Assembly (NCBI GenBank): GCA_951230915.1
Contig: OX579642.1
Span: 13,785,702-13,849,701, forward strand
From: Antitrichia curtipendula
Lineage: Eukaryota > Streptophyta > Bryopsida > Hypnales > Leucodontaceae
DNA: 64,000 bases
Direction of reading: 5' to 3'
Below are positions 23,036 through 32,804 of the stretch, in pieces. The notes under the pieces were generated by a model. It made no database searches. It saw only the letters and a program-made list of their open reading frames with translations, and was not told the origin of the DNA. Both the position numbers and the translations under genes were made by a program. Position 1 is the first letter of the stretch. Every line of letters begins with the position of its first letter.

Positions 23036-24350
23036 CCAAAGATAAGGGTGTGTTATAAAAACAAGGCCTCGGACGGGTAAAACGGGACGGCCAAACCACG
23101 AGTTGGCCGTCCAAAAGATTGGCTCCTAAAATCAAACCCACGGTGACCAGGAAGCGCCTTTCACCGGTGGGAACAACAAATAAGATCAACCATGTGGGCC
23201 ATTAACCCCACTTCGTCGCCACAAACACGAAAAGGAGCGCTTACTGGATAACCACGGCTCGCAACAGGTTTACAATGCAGAAATTGAATTGCAACTAGCC
23301 TCCAAATCCGGCTAGGAATAACAGAAATGAAAACGAACCACAAGCCACAACACACTGGAGACCCTCAAAGCTCCTCAAATCTTCATCTTCAAGTCTTCAA
23401 GTCTTCAAGCCTTCACATCTTCAAAAATATCTTCAAAACTCTAAAAGAACTCCAACTTCACCCTCAAACTACCTAAACTCCACTCAAAAAAAGAAGGCAG
23501 CAGACCTTCCTATGCTTCCATATTCATAACTTTTGCATTTCTTCTTCAAATTAAAAGATTGATAGCTTTTCTGAGAGCTAACAAAACTTCCTATCACTCC
23601 TACAACTTTCAAGTCATTCCAAAACTCTGTCCAACTTCTATGACCTCTCAAAGTTTCGGTCCATATATGGTAAAAACAAGAGACTCTCTCACCTTCCCAC
23701 ACTTACAACTCACTCATAAATGCACCAAATTGAATGAATGATAGCTTTATAAAAAGCTAACAACATGTACTACACTCCATCGAAGTTTCATTTTAAACAA
23801 AGGACCTGTCTGTTTTCTATGGTCGGTCGAAGTCTTAGCCCCTCTTCATAGGAGGTAGCAGACCTCCCTCCACTCAAACAAGCATAAATCTCAACTTGCA
23901 ACTTCAAATAAAGCAAGAGAGAACAATTTGGAAAGCTAACAGTATGATAAACAACTTCTTCAATTTTCATTACCAAATTCCAAAAACCCAATACACCATG
24001 AGCTTCCAAACACTCGGTTCCCCCAAAACAACATTGGGAGAGAAGATGAATAGTGTCCATCTTTTCCTCCCCTTTTCCAACACCTTTTGCCCCACCTAAA
24101 CAAGTGTACATCAGCCCTTAACTCCCTCCTAAAGTCAACTTACACCTAATGGCCTTCATATTTGGCCCCACATCTATATCTTTATCTTTAACTTAGAAGG
24201 AAAATCACTTCAAAGTCCAAACTATTTCCATTCTTTCCTTCTACAACTATAACCAAACAAAATAGTTTCAACAAAATACTTCAAATATGGATTGAAGTAC
24301 TAACATTAAACCAATGCCTATTAGAGGTAAAAAACTAGAATTCCAAGACT
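23036..24350. other. Unidentified repeat-like stretch with CTTCAA microsatellite
   Basis: Contains a perfect 9-bp inverted repeat, GACGGCCAA (23086-23094) with TTGGCCGTC (23103-23111). A run of CTTCAA-type units follows at about 23376-23450. Two similar blocks begin TGATAGCTTT (about 23561 and 23739). The look is of an LTR or retroelement fragment, but no TG/CA ends or target duplication were found and no protein is recognisable. Confidence 0.35.
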
Positions 24351-24354
24351 AGTT

Positions 24355-24813
24355 TTACTCCATCTGCAAGAACTTGAGAATGCGCTTGATAGTCGCAGCG
24401 ATGTAATCAACACGACCCGCCTTCGTTAAAGGATTCATTGGCCCTTCTAACCAACGATGGTGACCACGACTTCCTTCAGTAGGCTTCATCATACAGTAAT
24501 ATTGATCGACGTTGAGACCTTCGAAACATCCTTCAAATGTCACATCTCGACTGCCAGGCTCAACACATCCAACCTGCAACAAAATCATCAGTGCTCGAGC
24601 GTCACGTTGAAGATTCCCGTGCCCTTGCCGCTCCACACGAGGTTGCTTTGGCGGACGAGAAGGCCCAGCTTCTTCTTGTGGACGCTCATGCGGCGGCGCA
24701 AGACTTAGTGGCAGAAGAGATTGATCCGGTAGTTGTGACAATGAAAATTCAAATCCAGGCTCCGATTCTACTTCTTCCTCTTGGGACTCTGAAAAAACCC
24801 TCCAGTTCGACAT
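24355..24813 (-). CDS. Small hypothetical protein, about 152 aa
   Basis: An uninterrupted frame starting at MSNWRVFSESQEEEVESEPG. It has an acidic start, a Pro-rich basic middle (ERPQEEAGPSRPPKQPRVER, about 40-60) and a C-terminal half with hydrophobic-plus-polar patterning ending ATIKRILKFLQME. I recognise no domain. A possible TTTTGTTGCAG splice acceptor lies inside the frame near 24574, so the exon structure could differ. It lies divergently about 1.7 kb upstream of the ParB-like gene and might belong to the same unit, but it carries no 21-bp palindrome. Function unknown. Confidence 0.45.
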   Translation of the reverse strand: MSNWRVFSESQEEEVESEPGFEFSLSQLPDQSLLPLSLAPPHERPQEEAGPSRPPKQPRVERQGHGNLQRDARALMILLQVGCVEPGSRDVTFEGCFEGLNVDQYYCMMKPTEGSRGHHRWLEGPMNPLTKAGRVDYIAATIKRILKFLQME

Positions 24814-24849
24814 TTTGACTATAAAGTGGAAAATTAATATCACTAATGG

Positions 24850-25839
24850 ACTTCAATGAAACTCTAAAGCAAAGCCGTCCTTTTAAATAGATAACATGTA
24901 CCTCCACGAAACGTCATCTTGAAGTTATTCAACAAAATAGCGTCACCATGAAGCTATTCAACAATACATATTATAATATGTTTTTGTACTATGAACAAAT
25001 TTACAACAGGACAGCGGAGAAGCTTCGCGGCGGTTTTCACTTTCTTCTGCAAGTTTGCGGTTGCAATTGCGCGCTTCTTTCTCCTAGGTTGTGAGTTCTC
25101 TACCTCATCTGTATTGCTGTATTGGTCATGATATTATGTAAATGCTCTTGTGTTAGAATTGTTTGGGGTGTTTAGATGCAAGTGAAAGTTCGTTGTCAAA
25201 ACTGAAGCTACAGATTTAAACTTTGAGCAAACTTGCTCAGGCTGGGGTGTATGTGTTGATGCAAGAACGATCGATTTGCTCCGATGTAACGAACTTGATT
25301 ACGAACTTTGAGCGAACTTGCTTGTGCTGTATCTGTTGATGCAAGAATTTTGTTTGTTGCGTGGAGAAAGTACTTGCTCAGGGTGTAGGGGTCACTGCAT
25401 AAATTCGGATTGTGGCTAGCCAGGGTTCATTCCTTTTGATGCTAAGGTTTTGAGGTTTAGGGTGACTTCACAAGCTTGTTGTTTTCAAGATTTTCAACTT
25501 CATTACTGTGTTGTGTTTCTTCAATGTGTGGTTTAGTTTTCACTAGTTTCTGTTACTTGTTCCTTGAATTCATGCAGTGTTTGTCCAAGTTCTCGTGAAA
25601 TGTGACATCATTTCTAACGATCTAAGTCTTCTTATGTGCAGATTTTGTAGTGCACAACACTTGAGTTGCGATTTAATTTTGTGTAGACGAAGCAGTCGAA
25701 GATAAGAAATTCCTGCTTCCAAACTCTATCAGTCTTTTTTGTTTGTTTTTGGTAGTTCACATCATGCAATAGTTTTGGGTAAGAACTTAGGGTTTTGAAC
25801 TCGATATTCACAATCTAAAACCGTCACACCTGTTTGAAA
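24850..25839 (+). promoter_or_regulatory. Probable promoter/leader region of the ParB-like gene
   Basis: About 1 kb of non-coding sequence upstream of the palindrome array. A more GC-rich patch at about 25010-25090 could be a 5' UTR. The coding exon begins only after a splice acceptor at 26478-26484 (CTACTTGCAG), so transcription should start here and the leader intron should span the palindrome array. A palindrome half-site (CGAAGATAA) is seen at 25697-25705. Confidence 0.4.
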
Positions 25840-26107
25840 CCATGCTGGAGCCGGAGATAATTATCTTCGGACCGAGGATAATCGTGCTCGGACCGACGAT
25901 GGTTATCTTCGTCTCGAGCATAGAGATGCTGGAGCCGGAGATAATTATCCTCGGTTCGAGGATAATCATGCTTGGACCGGTGATGGTTATCCTCGGCACG
26001 AGGATAATTGTGCTCGAACATAGTTATCCTTGAGCCGAAGATAACTATCACCAGTCCAAGCATGATTATCCTTGAGCCGAGGATAATTATCTCTGGCTCC
26101 AGCATGG
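25840..26107. repeat. Head-to-tail array of 21-bp palindromic units
   Basis: Units follow each other every 21 bp, starting at 25840, 25861, 25882, 25903, 25924, 25945, 25966 and 25987. One shortened unit (26008-26023) follows, then 26024, 26045, 26066 and 26087. Alternate units are near-consensus (TTATCYTCG, three bases, CGARGATAA); the others are diverged versions such as CATGCTGG AGC CGGAGATAA. The last third is inverted relative to the first, so the block is also a large imperfect palindrome beginning and ending in CATGCTGG/CCAGCATG. It lies about 390 bp upstream of the ParB-like coding exon, probably inside its leader intron. Confidence 0.92.
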
Positions 26108-26206
26108 GTGAAATCCTCATATACATCAGAAACTACAAACACAATATCCAAAGACAATCCGAACCATTAAAAACCCAAACCAAAATACAAAACAACACAA
26201 ATAATA

Positions 26207-26444
26207 TTATCCTCGAACCGAGGATAAATATACAGGTCCGCAGAAATACATACTAATCACGGGCGACAACAACCATGATATATAATGTAAGTAACCTAAG
26301 GCAAGGGATGACTATCCTCACAAAGAAGATTATCCTCGGGTCGAAGATAACCCAAGGCAATGTAGATTCTCCTAAAAGAACACAATCTACCGTAGAAAAC
26401 TGATGAGAAGGTTGTTACGACAATTATCCTCGGACCGAAGATAA
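26207..26444. repeat. Three single 21-bp palindromes upstream of the ParB-like exon
   Basis: Copies at 26207-26227, 26330-26350 and 26424-26444, with spacers AAC, GGT and GAC. All lie before the splice acceptor that precedes the ATG at 26497, as in the leader of the 11.7-14.6 kb gene. Confidence 0.9.
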
Positions 26445-26496
26445 TCCTACAGAAAATCGCTAACGTGATGTTCCACTACTTGCAGATTACCTCAGA

Positions 26497-29400
26497 ATGG
26501 AAGGGAAAAAGGAATATGACTACTCAACCACAGCCCCGTTTCTCGAGCCATTTAACAAATGGGCGGTGGAGGATCCATTCATATTCGACATGCCGGAGGT
26601 CTACGGGGAGCTCTGGCAATTCAAGCCCATTGTCGACTCATGGACCTTCGGAATAAATCTGTCAAAGGACTACGTACTTCTCCGCTACAGGGTGAAGAAT
26701 TCAGGAATCTACGTGAATTGGAACCTGGACGAGAAGGTCGCACTCGTGGAGCTCCATCAGGAGAAATTCATTGTCCTAACACTTCATGCGTGCGATCCAT
26801 CTGGAAAGGAAACAATGCACACGCACTCCATTGTCATGCATGAAGAAGACGATGTGGGAGCATTTGATCTGGACAACCTCATAAGGGGTTTGCACGAGGG
26901 AAACCACGATGAACTGGCGGACGAGTTCCAGCAGAGATTCCATCCATGGATACGTAAGAGCGCCATCTTCATGGCAAGAAGGATTGGATACATGTTCAGC
27001 AGACTGAAGGAGTATGCAAAAGATCATGTAGACAGGCAATCTCGACTCAGCCTGGGACGTGGACAAGTGAGATGCAAAGCAGATACCGAAACAAAGTCCA
27101 TTTCCGGGGCACGTGCCCGAACTGGGAGCAGAGGAAGTGGAAGGGGAACAACGCGAGCACAACTCCCAAAACGGAAGAACCCGGAATCGGAGATCTCTGC
27201 GGCCATTGAGAAGCGCCAGAAACCCGTGGCAGACAGTCGGGTAGTAACTGTTGGAAGTTCAGGATCCGCGCTAACAAACGTACATAACGGAAAGACGGGC
27301 GAATATGAGCCCATCCAGAAATTTGAAGTGGTAGGCGCATACCAGAAAGATTTATGGGAGAAGCACGCGTCATGTTTTATTTTTGATCCCAGTACATACA
27401 AGGTGAACATCTCCAAATGTCACTTGGCACCTCCACGATACATTATCCGGAAATTGGAGATGAAGATTGTGGAGGAAATGAAAGAGACCCTTATCCATCT
27501 AGGGTCAGTCCAACAAAGGCAACTAATATGCTTGACTCCGATTGACGCCAACAAAAGGCTCCTCAAGGAACGTCCATCCAAGTGGGACGATATTAAGGAA
27601 GGAAATTTCTATATTATTAATGGCCAACATAGCATCACCGCCTCCAAGATGCTGCAAAGTGGAGGATGTTGCGAGTCTCGGAAGGTGGAGTTGCAGACGT
27701 GGGATGCAATGATCGTCTACTCGCTTGACTCGAGGAAGCTGACCGAAATATCGAAGTGGTACAACTCCTCAAATCACCTCGTTCATAGTCAGCCAACATG
27801 GGGGAACCAGATTTCGGCTTGCAGGCAGGTGTGGAAGGAACTGAAGCGGCCAACTAATGTTGAACGAGAAGGACTGGCAAGACTGAACAAGGCCATCTTC
27901 AATCCAACTGTTTACAAGGTATGCTATGTTTTTTCATTTATCTTCGAGGCGAAGATAAACTGTGTGTAGCAATGGTAGGTAATGAAATGGTGCATTGCTT
28001 CTGCCTTTTTATGTATTCGTAGAACACCGTCAAAAGTCATGCCTACGTTTATCCTCGGGTTGAGGATAACTTGCTCTCCTCTATTGTCTAGGAACTGACG
28101 ACTGTTTCAATGACAATATTGCTATGCAGGAATTTGTAGACGCTGTTTTGATACGGTATTGTAGCATAAATCCGGACAAAGAAGGAGCTAAGGTGAAACT
28201 CGCGTCGGATGTGAAGAATGAAATTAGAATCATAACATTGGCAGATGAGACATACCAGTTGTGGGAGGAGTTCCTCCGGAAACACACTGACGGAGAACTG
28301 GTGGATCCGGTGACGTGTACTGAATACAAGGTTTCCACAAAAAACTTCAATCCCAAGAATTTCTTGCTGAAGCGAGAGTTCTTCAAGCACATGGGGCATT
28401 TTACGGACAAGGATCTCAAGGAATATGTCCTCCATCTGCTTGGACGAACTAAGGGGCGCAAGTGCGATTACCCAAAAGTCTCCATGGCTGCTGCAAGGAT
28501 TTTGTGCGTGGACAACTATAAGGCCGAGCACTGGGTGGAGCGTAGGAAGCGCAAGAAAATCGTGATGGAAGAGTTCATGGCCATCGACAAGTCCTTGAAG
28601 TTCAGGGACTCACAAGGAGAAGTGATCGATGAGGTATGGAGGAAATGGAAGCGCACGAACAAGTTCACTTCCGCTTCGTGGGATTTTCTATTGACTGCCC
28701 CGCCCAATTCGTTTTTTGTGAAGCGTCTAACCAACGAAGCAAAAAAGAAGTCAGCCGTTGACTTTAAGGACCACCCAAAACTGTCCGTTGTCTATCCCAT
28801 CTTCAAGAGCTTCTTGAAGTTGAAGAAGCAAATCGCGGGAACGGATGGCAATGTGTACATCCGGGGGCACCAATGCTATCCACAGGCTCTTGTCACGAGC
28901 CACGATTGGCCCTACCAGAATAGAGAACTAAGGCTCGCTGTCGTAGACTTCAGAATCCTGCCCAGACCGAGAGCTGGATCCAATGACGGTCCTCCCTGTA
29001 CTCCACTGCTCAATTACTTGGCTGCTCATTTGAAGCCCGTAATTACTACACCAGACGCCTGGTTATGGATTGTGGGAAGTCAATACGACTTGGAGGCGAC
29101 CAAGAAATTTGCTGCTTTGCGGCTCAAGGGCTACGAAGTCAAGGTTTCAACCTATCAGCCCAGCAAGGCTGAGAGGTTGGACAACACGACAACACGAACC
29201 ACGCCTTCCCTGGTGAAGCTTGTGTTTGTGTTGAAGAAAGGGACCGATGGCGAGCCCAAGAATGCGGATGCAGTGAAGAGAGTCTACTCCACGGACGACA
29301 TTCCATACTACAAGGAATTCCAGAAGAATACGGAGGCCAAATATAGGATCCATGCCAACGAGCTGAGGATGGAGTTCTACATTGACATTCTTCATAGTTT

Positions 29401-30073
29401 CTGTGTGAAGGGAGAGAACGTCATCGGCATCTACACGGGGTCGAAGTTCATGATTGCAGCGAAGGTATAAAACTTACTCCTGCTATCCTCTATCCTCGTG
29501 CCGAAGATAACACTTTGAGTTCGATGGTTATCTTCGGCATGAGGATAACCATCCATGATCAATAGTTAGCCTTGGTTGTGGAATAGGACTTCAGTATCAA
29601 TGCGGATCTCGTAGCTGATCTCATATATCTTCCCTTCATCGTAATTCCTGAACATTTATCTTCGGCTCGAGGATAAATGTGCTGGAGTTTGTCTTCGGTT
29701 TAATGTGAGAATTGGATACTAAATTGTCTTGTTGGTCTTGCAGATGTATGGCCTCTTTTATTATGGGATTACCGAGCGGCATATATCTGAGAAGCATCGG
29801 GAGATGGCGACGTTCGGCAAGTCCTTGGACATCAACGACTTCTGCCATGAGAATTCGCCATACCTCCCAAGATATGAACGTCCAAGCAACCTATCAACAC
29901 CGGAACTAGATTCCGTGTCCACACCGTCCTTAGCGGATCCCATTGAAATTGCAGAGAGGAATGTCGACTTAGGTGGTCACAGTGGTGCCTTGGAACTTGG
30001 GATAAATGAGTTCGGGACGAACACTGATATGGTCGGCGGCGACAACCTGGAGGTTATTATATCTGGTGTCTAG
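26497..30073 (+). CDS. ParB-like plus methyltransferase-like protein (three exons, 1028 aa to first stop)
   Basis: Exons 26497-27918, 28130-29464 and 29744-30073 join through AAG/GTATGC...ATGCAG and AAG/GTATAA...CTTGCAG sites, all in phase 0. A leader acceptor lies just before the ATG. Residues about 200-230 are basic and NLS-like (PKRKNPE). A ParB/sulfiredoxin-like block follows: NFYIINGQHSITASKML at about 370-386, where the family's GxHR is GQHS. The end of exon 2 and start of exon 3 resemble N4/N6 DNA methyltransferases. There is a strand with VVDFRIL where DPPY is expected, DAWLWIVGS, and FCVKGENVIGIYTGSKFMIA where DPFxGSGTT is expected. Both catalytic motifs are missing, so if the fold is right the domain is probably inactive. 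Bacterial and phage proteins combine ParB and methyltransferase domains; a plant version is unusual. The TAG at 30071 may be a mutated Gln codon, since the same frame stays open beyond it. Confidence 0.65.
27919..28129 (+). other. Intron 1 of the ParB-like gene with two 21-bp palindromes
   Basis: GTATGC donor and ATGCAG acceptor give a 211-bp phase-0 intron. Palindromes lie at 27938-27958 (TTATCTTCG AGG CGAAGATAA, a perfect arm match) and 28049-28069. Confidence 0.8.
29465..29743 (+). other. Intron 2 of the ParB-like gene with three 21-bp palindromes
   Basis: GTATAA donor and CTTGCAG acceptor give a 279-bp phase-0 intron. Palindromes lie at 29490-29510, 29528-29548 and 29656-29676. Confidence 0.8.
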
Positions 30074-31119
30074 GTGATGAACCGGTTGCCCGAATCGACC
30101 CCGCCATCAGTTGAGGAAGAGGTAGAGGACACGGCGCAGGTGGAGGTGATGGTAGCGGCAGAGACGAAGAAAAGAGTGAAGGGCAAGATGCCCATTGAGG
30201 GGTCAGTAGCCATACACGATTTGAGTGAACTCGAGGAGTCGTACTCGAATCTGAATGACATTGAATATGGGGATGCGGAAGCTGACGAGGGGGGGCCATC
30301 AAGTGCCAACAACGAAGTAGAATCTGCTTTGGAGCTGCAACCTAAGCCTGCTGCGGAGTACTCTGCACATCCAGTTCAGGGTCAAACAGTTCTGCTTCTG
30401 GTGAAGCAAGAAAACAAGGACTTTTGGAAGGAGAGGGCGGAGAGAAAGGCCCTGAAGCGGGCAGAAGAGGAAGCCAGATGGGCAGAGCAGCAGTTGGAGA
30501 AGGACATGTTGAAGGCGGAACTAGAGAAACTCAGGAAAGAGAATGACTCTCTCAAGACAATGACGCAGGACCCGTCAGTCTCTCGATCCATTCAGCAGAT
30601 GAGTTCCGGATCTCCACAAGGCTCCGTTCAGAAGTCGACTTCCGCCAACACCCAGCATTACCCTCGAGGCGAAGATAATGCGGCTTCACCTTGGGACCAT
30701 GTTCGGCGAACAACCTCGACCGATATCCCGAAGGATCTTCGGGTCGAAGATAATGTTGTCTCTCATCCTACCTTGGAGGAGGACAGTACCAGACCCACGG
30801 CTGCTGAATCTGTACTACCGGATGTTCGACGGGAGGAACAAGGGCATGACGAGATCCCGGACCAGCAAGACCTGATGCTGAATTGGGTTATCTTTGATGC
30901 GAGAATAACTTGAGCCGGCTCGCTGATATCGAACTCCAAGGGGAGTCAGTGCCGGAGACGCAAGAGGAAGGTGAGATTCCAGCGGATCCGGTACTGCTTG
31001 CAGTTGCCTCTCCGAACCACAATATGGTCATTGAATTCGAGAATCCGCCTGACGAAGAGGAGAGCTTGGACTACGGGGGTTACATGGACGAAGAAACAAC
31101 CAACGTCGATGTCGGTCAG
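30074..31119 (+). pseudogene. Acidic, coiled-coil continuation of the ParB-like gene
   Basis: Directly after the TAG at 30071 the same frame stays open for 279 codons. It encodes an acidic low-complexity part (EEEVEDTAQVEVM) and a coiled coil (about 30404-30560; WKERAERKALKRAEEE, EKDMLKAELEKLRKENDS). A Ser/Pro-rich tail follows, containing two exonic palindromes. A one-base shift between about 30753 and 30888 and a TGA then break it. Coding resumes in a neighbouring frame (LADIELQGESVPETQEEGEI) up to CAG/GTACAG at 31119/31120, a phase-0 donor whose acceptor is at 31650. The quality of the frames on both sides suggests this was once one protein with the upstream gene. Role unknown; coiled coils usually mediate self-association. 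Confidence 0.6.
30658..30908 (+). repeat. Exonic 21-bp palindromes encoding a recurring heptapeptide
   Basis: Copies at 30658-30678, 30733-30753 and 30888-30908 sit inside coding sequence. The first two are read from their second base, giving YPRGEDN and DLRVEDN. The third gives YL-stop-CENN in the frame that continues downstream; its TGA is one C-to-T change from CGA (Arg). A degenerate fourth copy at 33645-33665 gives PSRREDI in the same phase. Of the three possible phases on the plus strand, only the first would produce a stop (the final TAA) from the consensus. Confidence 0.8.
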
Positions 31120-31650
31120 GTACAGTCTGTCGCATCTTCAGATCCCTACGATTATTCATGAGTCTGTCCATTGGGATGTAATGGATGTTCGTGTTGTGGG
31201 TTTCTCATGAGGGATCTCTTATGTCGATTCATTCTGATTGACAGGAGGGAATGGGCAGTCTCTGATTGTTTGGCGTCGACAAACTGCTCTCTGTGACTTC
31301 GTCTTGTAGGATAGTGTACATACTCAAGCGAAGTGTAGTGAATACTGTAACCAAATTGGATAGTAACTCATCAAAACCGGTAGACCGGATGTATCTTAAT
31401 TACTTGAGAAATATATATACGGGACACTCTGCTTTCGGTGAATTTCGTGTCTAATGGATTCATTTTGACCATGCTTGTGCTCAGCGCAAAAAAAATATGA
31501 GTGTGCTTTGACCGTTGCCACTCAAACTACCATTTACTGGAGGGGTTCTGCAGTCGCTTAGTGGAATTAAGTACTGTTCGCCGTTTTATGAGTCACCTGA
31601 TTCCGCATTTCAACAAGTAACTACATATCTTTTCTGTTTTGTTTGATCAG
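31120..31650 (+). other. Intron between the acidic and phosphatase-like exons
   Basis: Donor CAG/GTACAG and acceptor TTTGATCAG/GAAGTA are both in phase 0 with the flanking frames. The 531-bp sequence has no 21-bp palindrome, unlike the other introns of this locus. Confidence 0.65.
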
Positions 31651-32493
31651 GAAGTAGCAAGGAAGCGCAGAGAGAGAGTGCCGCGAAGTGTGTCCACGCT
31701 AGTTCCTCAACCGCGGCAGAAGTGGTTGAACCTCGTATTTGATTTGAACGGAGTACTGTGTGAGTGCTTGTTTCAAAAGTCATTTTTGAAACAACGGCAT
31801 CACACAGTGCACGATAATATCTTTTCCGATCAAATCCCCACTATCATTGATCCCAAGGCCGTCTTCGTTCGTCCCAACATGAGGGAGTTCTTAGACGAGC
31901 TTTCTAGGATCACGAATCGCATTGTAGTCTGGAGCTCCATGTTGAAGAAGACTGTGGAACCTGTCGCTGGTTTCCTGTTCCAAAACAACAAGGCGCCCTT
32001 CGATATCCTAGGCCAAGAACAGTGCAAGACGATAGAAGTGTCCAAAGGGCAACACCTTAAACAGATTGGGAGCCCTTGGAAGTACCTGCTTCTCAAAGTG
32101 CTTGAAGAGCAATTGTTCTAAGACCCGGATGATCCAACGTCCTTTAACAAGGACAACACTATTCTCATTGACGACTCTCCGCAAAAGAGCATCCTCAATG
32201 AGAACGGGAATGCGATATTCCTTGAGAGTTGGAATCATGAGATCCATGGGGACAAAGTATTGTTGGGCAGTTTAGTTCCGTGGTTGAGACGACTTCATGA
32301 GGAATGTCCACTTGGTTGCTTGCGCGAGTTCGTTGATGCGAACCGCATTGGCGTGCCCCCCTTGTCTCTTGAGTCCCATCATGCGTATGGACTGTTAGGT
32401 GGCATGAAGGAGTCCGCCAATAATTTTGGGTCCCGTTTCGTCTTGCCGGGAATGAAACTAGTGATTGAGCCAGAGAGACGTAGGAAGAAATAG
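31651..32493 (+). pseudogene. FCP1/NIF-like phosphatase domain, interrupted by one stop
   Basis: After a phase-0 acceptor the frame encodes a HAD-type FCP1 homology domain, related to RNA polymerase II C-terminal-domain phosphatases. Motif 1 is LVFDLNGVLC (about 31735-31764). The DxNG form, with Asn for the second Asp, is common in plant NIF-like proteins and casts doubt on normal catalysis. Next come VFVRPNMREFLDEL and IVVWSSMLKKTVEP (motif 2 area), then ILIDDSPQKSILNENG (about 32161-32208, motif 3). A TAA at 32119-32121 lies between motifs 2 and 3, and the same frame continues cleanly for 124 codons. TAA is one C-to-T change from CAA (Gln). As it stands only a truncated domain could be made. 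A basic tail (EPERRRKK) ends the frame. Family call from motifs is strong. Confidence 0.75.
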
Positions 32494-32804
32494 TACTTCT
32501 GCTTATACTCGTCGATCGTAGAAAGCGTTGTACATAGTGTGAATACAAATTATTATGTAAATTTCATTCATGGGTATTAGTAAAATTTTGAAGTTTCATG
32601 TTTTGATTCCATGTTTTCTCTATGTTGAGTTATCTTTGGATCCAGGATAAGTTTTGCTCTTTGAGATCTTGTTGTTTTTGGTTGGAGAATAGTTGTGGAG
32701 GCTTTGTCTTATCAATGAATTGAAGATATTAACTATGCAAGTAGTTTGTTATCTTTGGACCGAGGATAAATTGTGTAAGGTTATGTACTCTCCGTTTTCT
32801 TCAG
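32494..32804 (+). other. Likely intron or spacer with two 21-bp palindromes
   Basis: Palindromes at 32630-32650 and 32749-32769. A strong acceptor (TCCGTTTTCTTCAG) ends at 32804. The matching donor is not certain: the phosphatase-like frame ends in TAG at 32491, and a phase-0 GTGATT at about 32460 is one candidate. AT-rich compared with the flanking exons. Confidence 0.5.

Noticed and set aside
25840..26107. CRISPR-like array
   Set aside because: Units are contiguous palindromes without unique spacers, in a spliced plant-type genome, so this is a tandem repeat and not a CRISPR.
25808..26256. Overlapping open frames on both strands with heptad-like Ile-rich repeats
   Set aside because: They arise because a 21-bp unit without stops in several frames is repeated. 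There is no start context or splice evidence, and the region lies in a probable leader intron.
30071..32121. Stop-codon readthrough or reassigned genetic code
   Set aside because: TAG, TGA and TAA all interrupt the same locus, frameshifts are also present, and intact genes in the window use normal stops. Mutation of a silenced copy explains it better.
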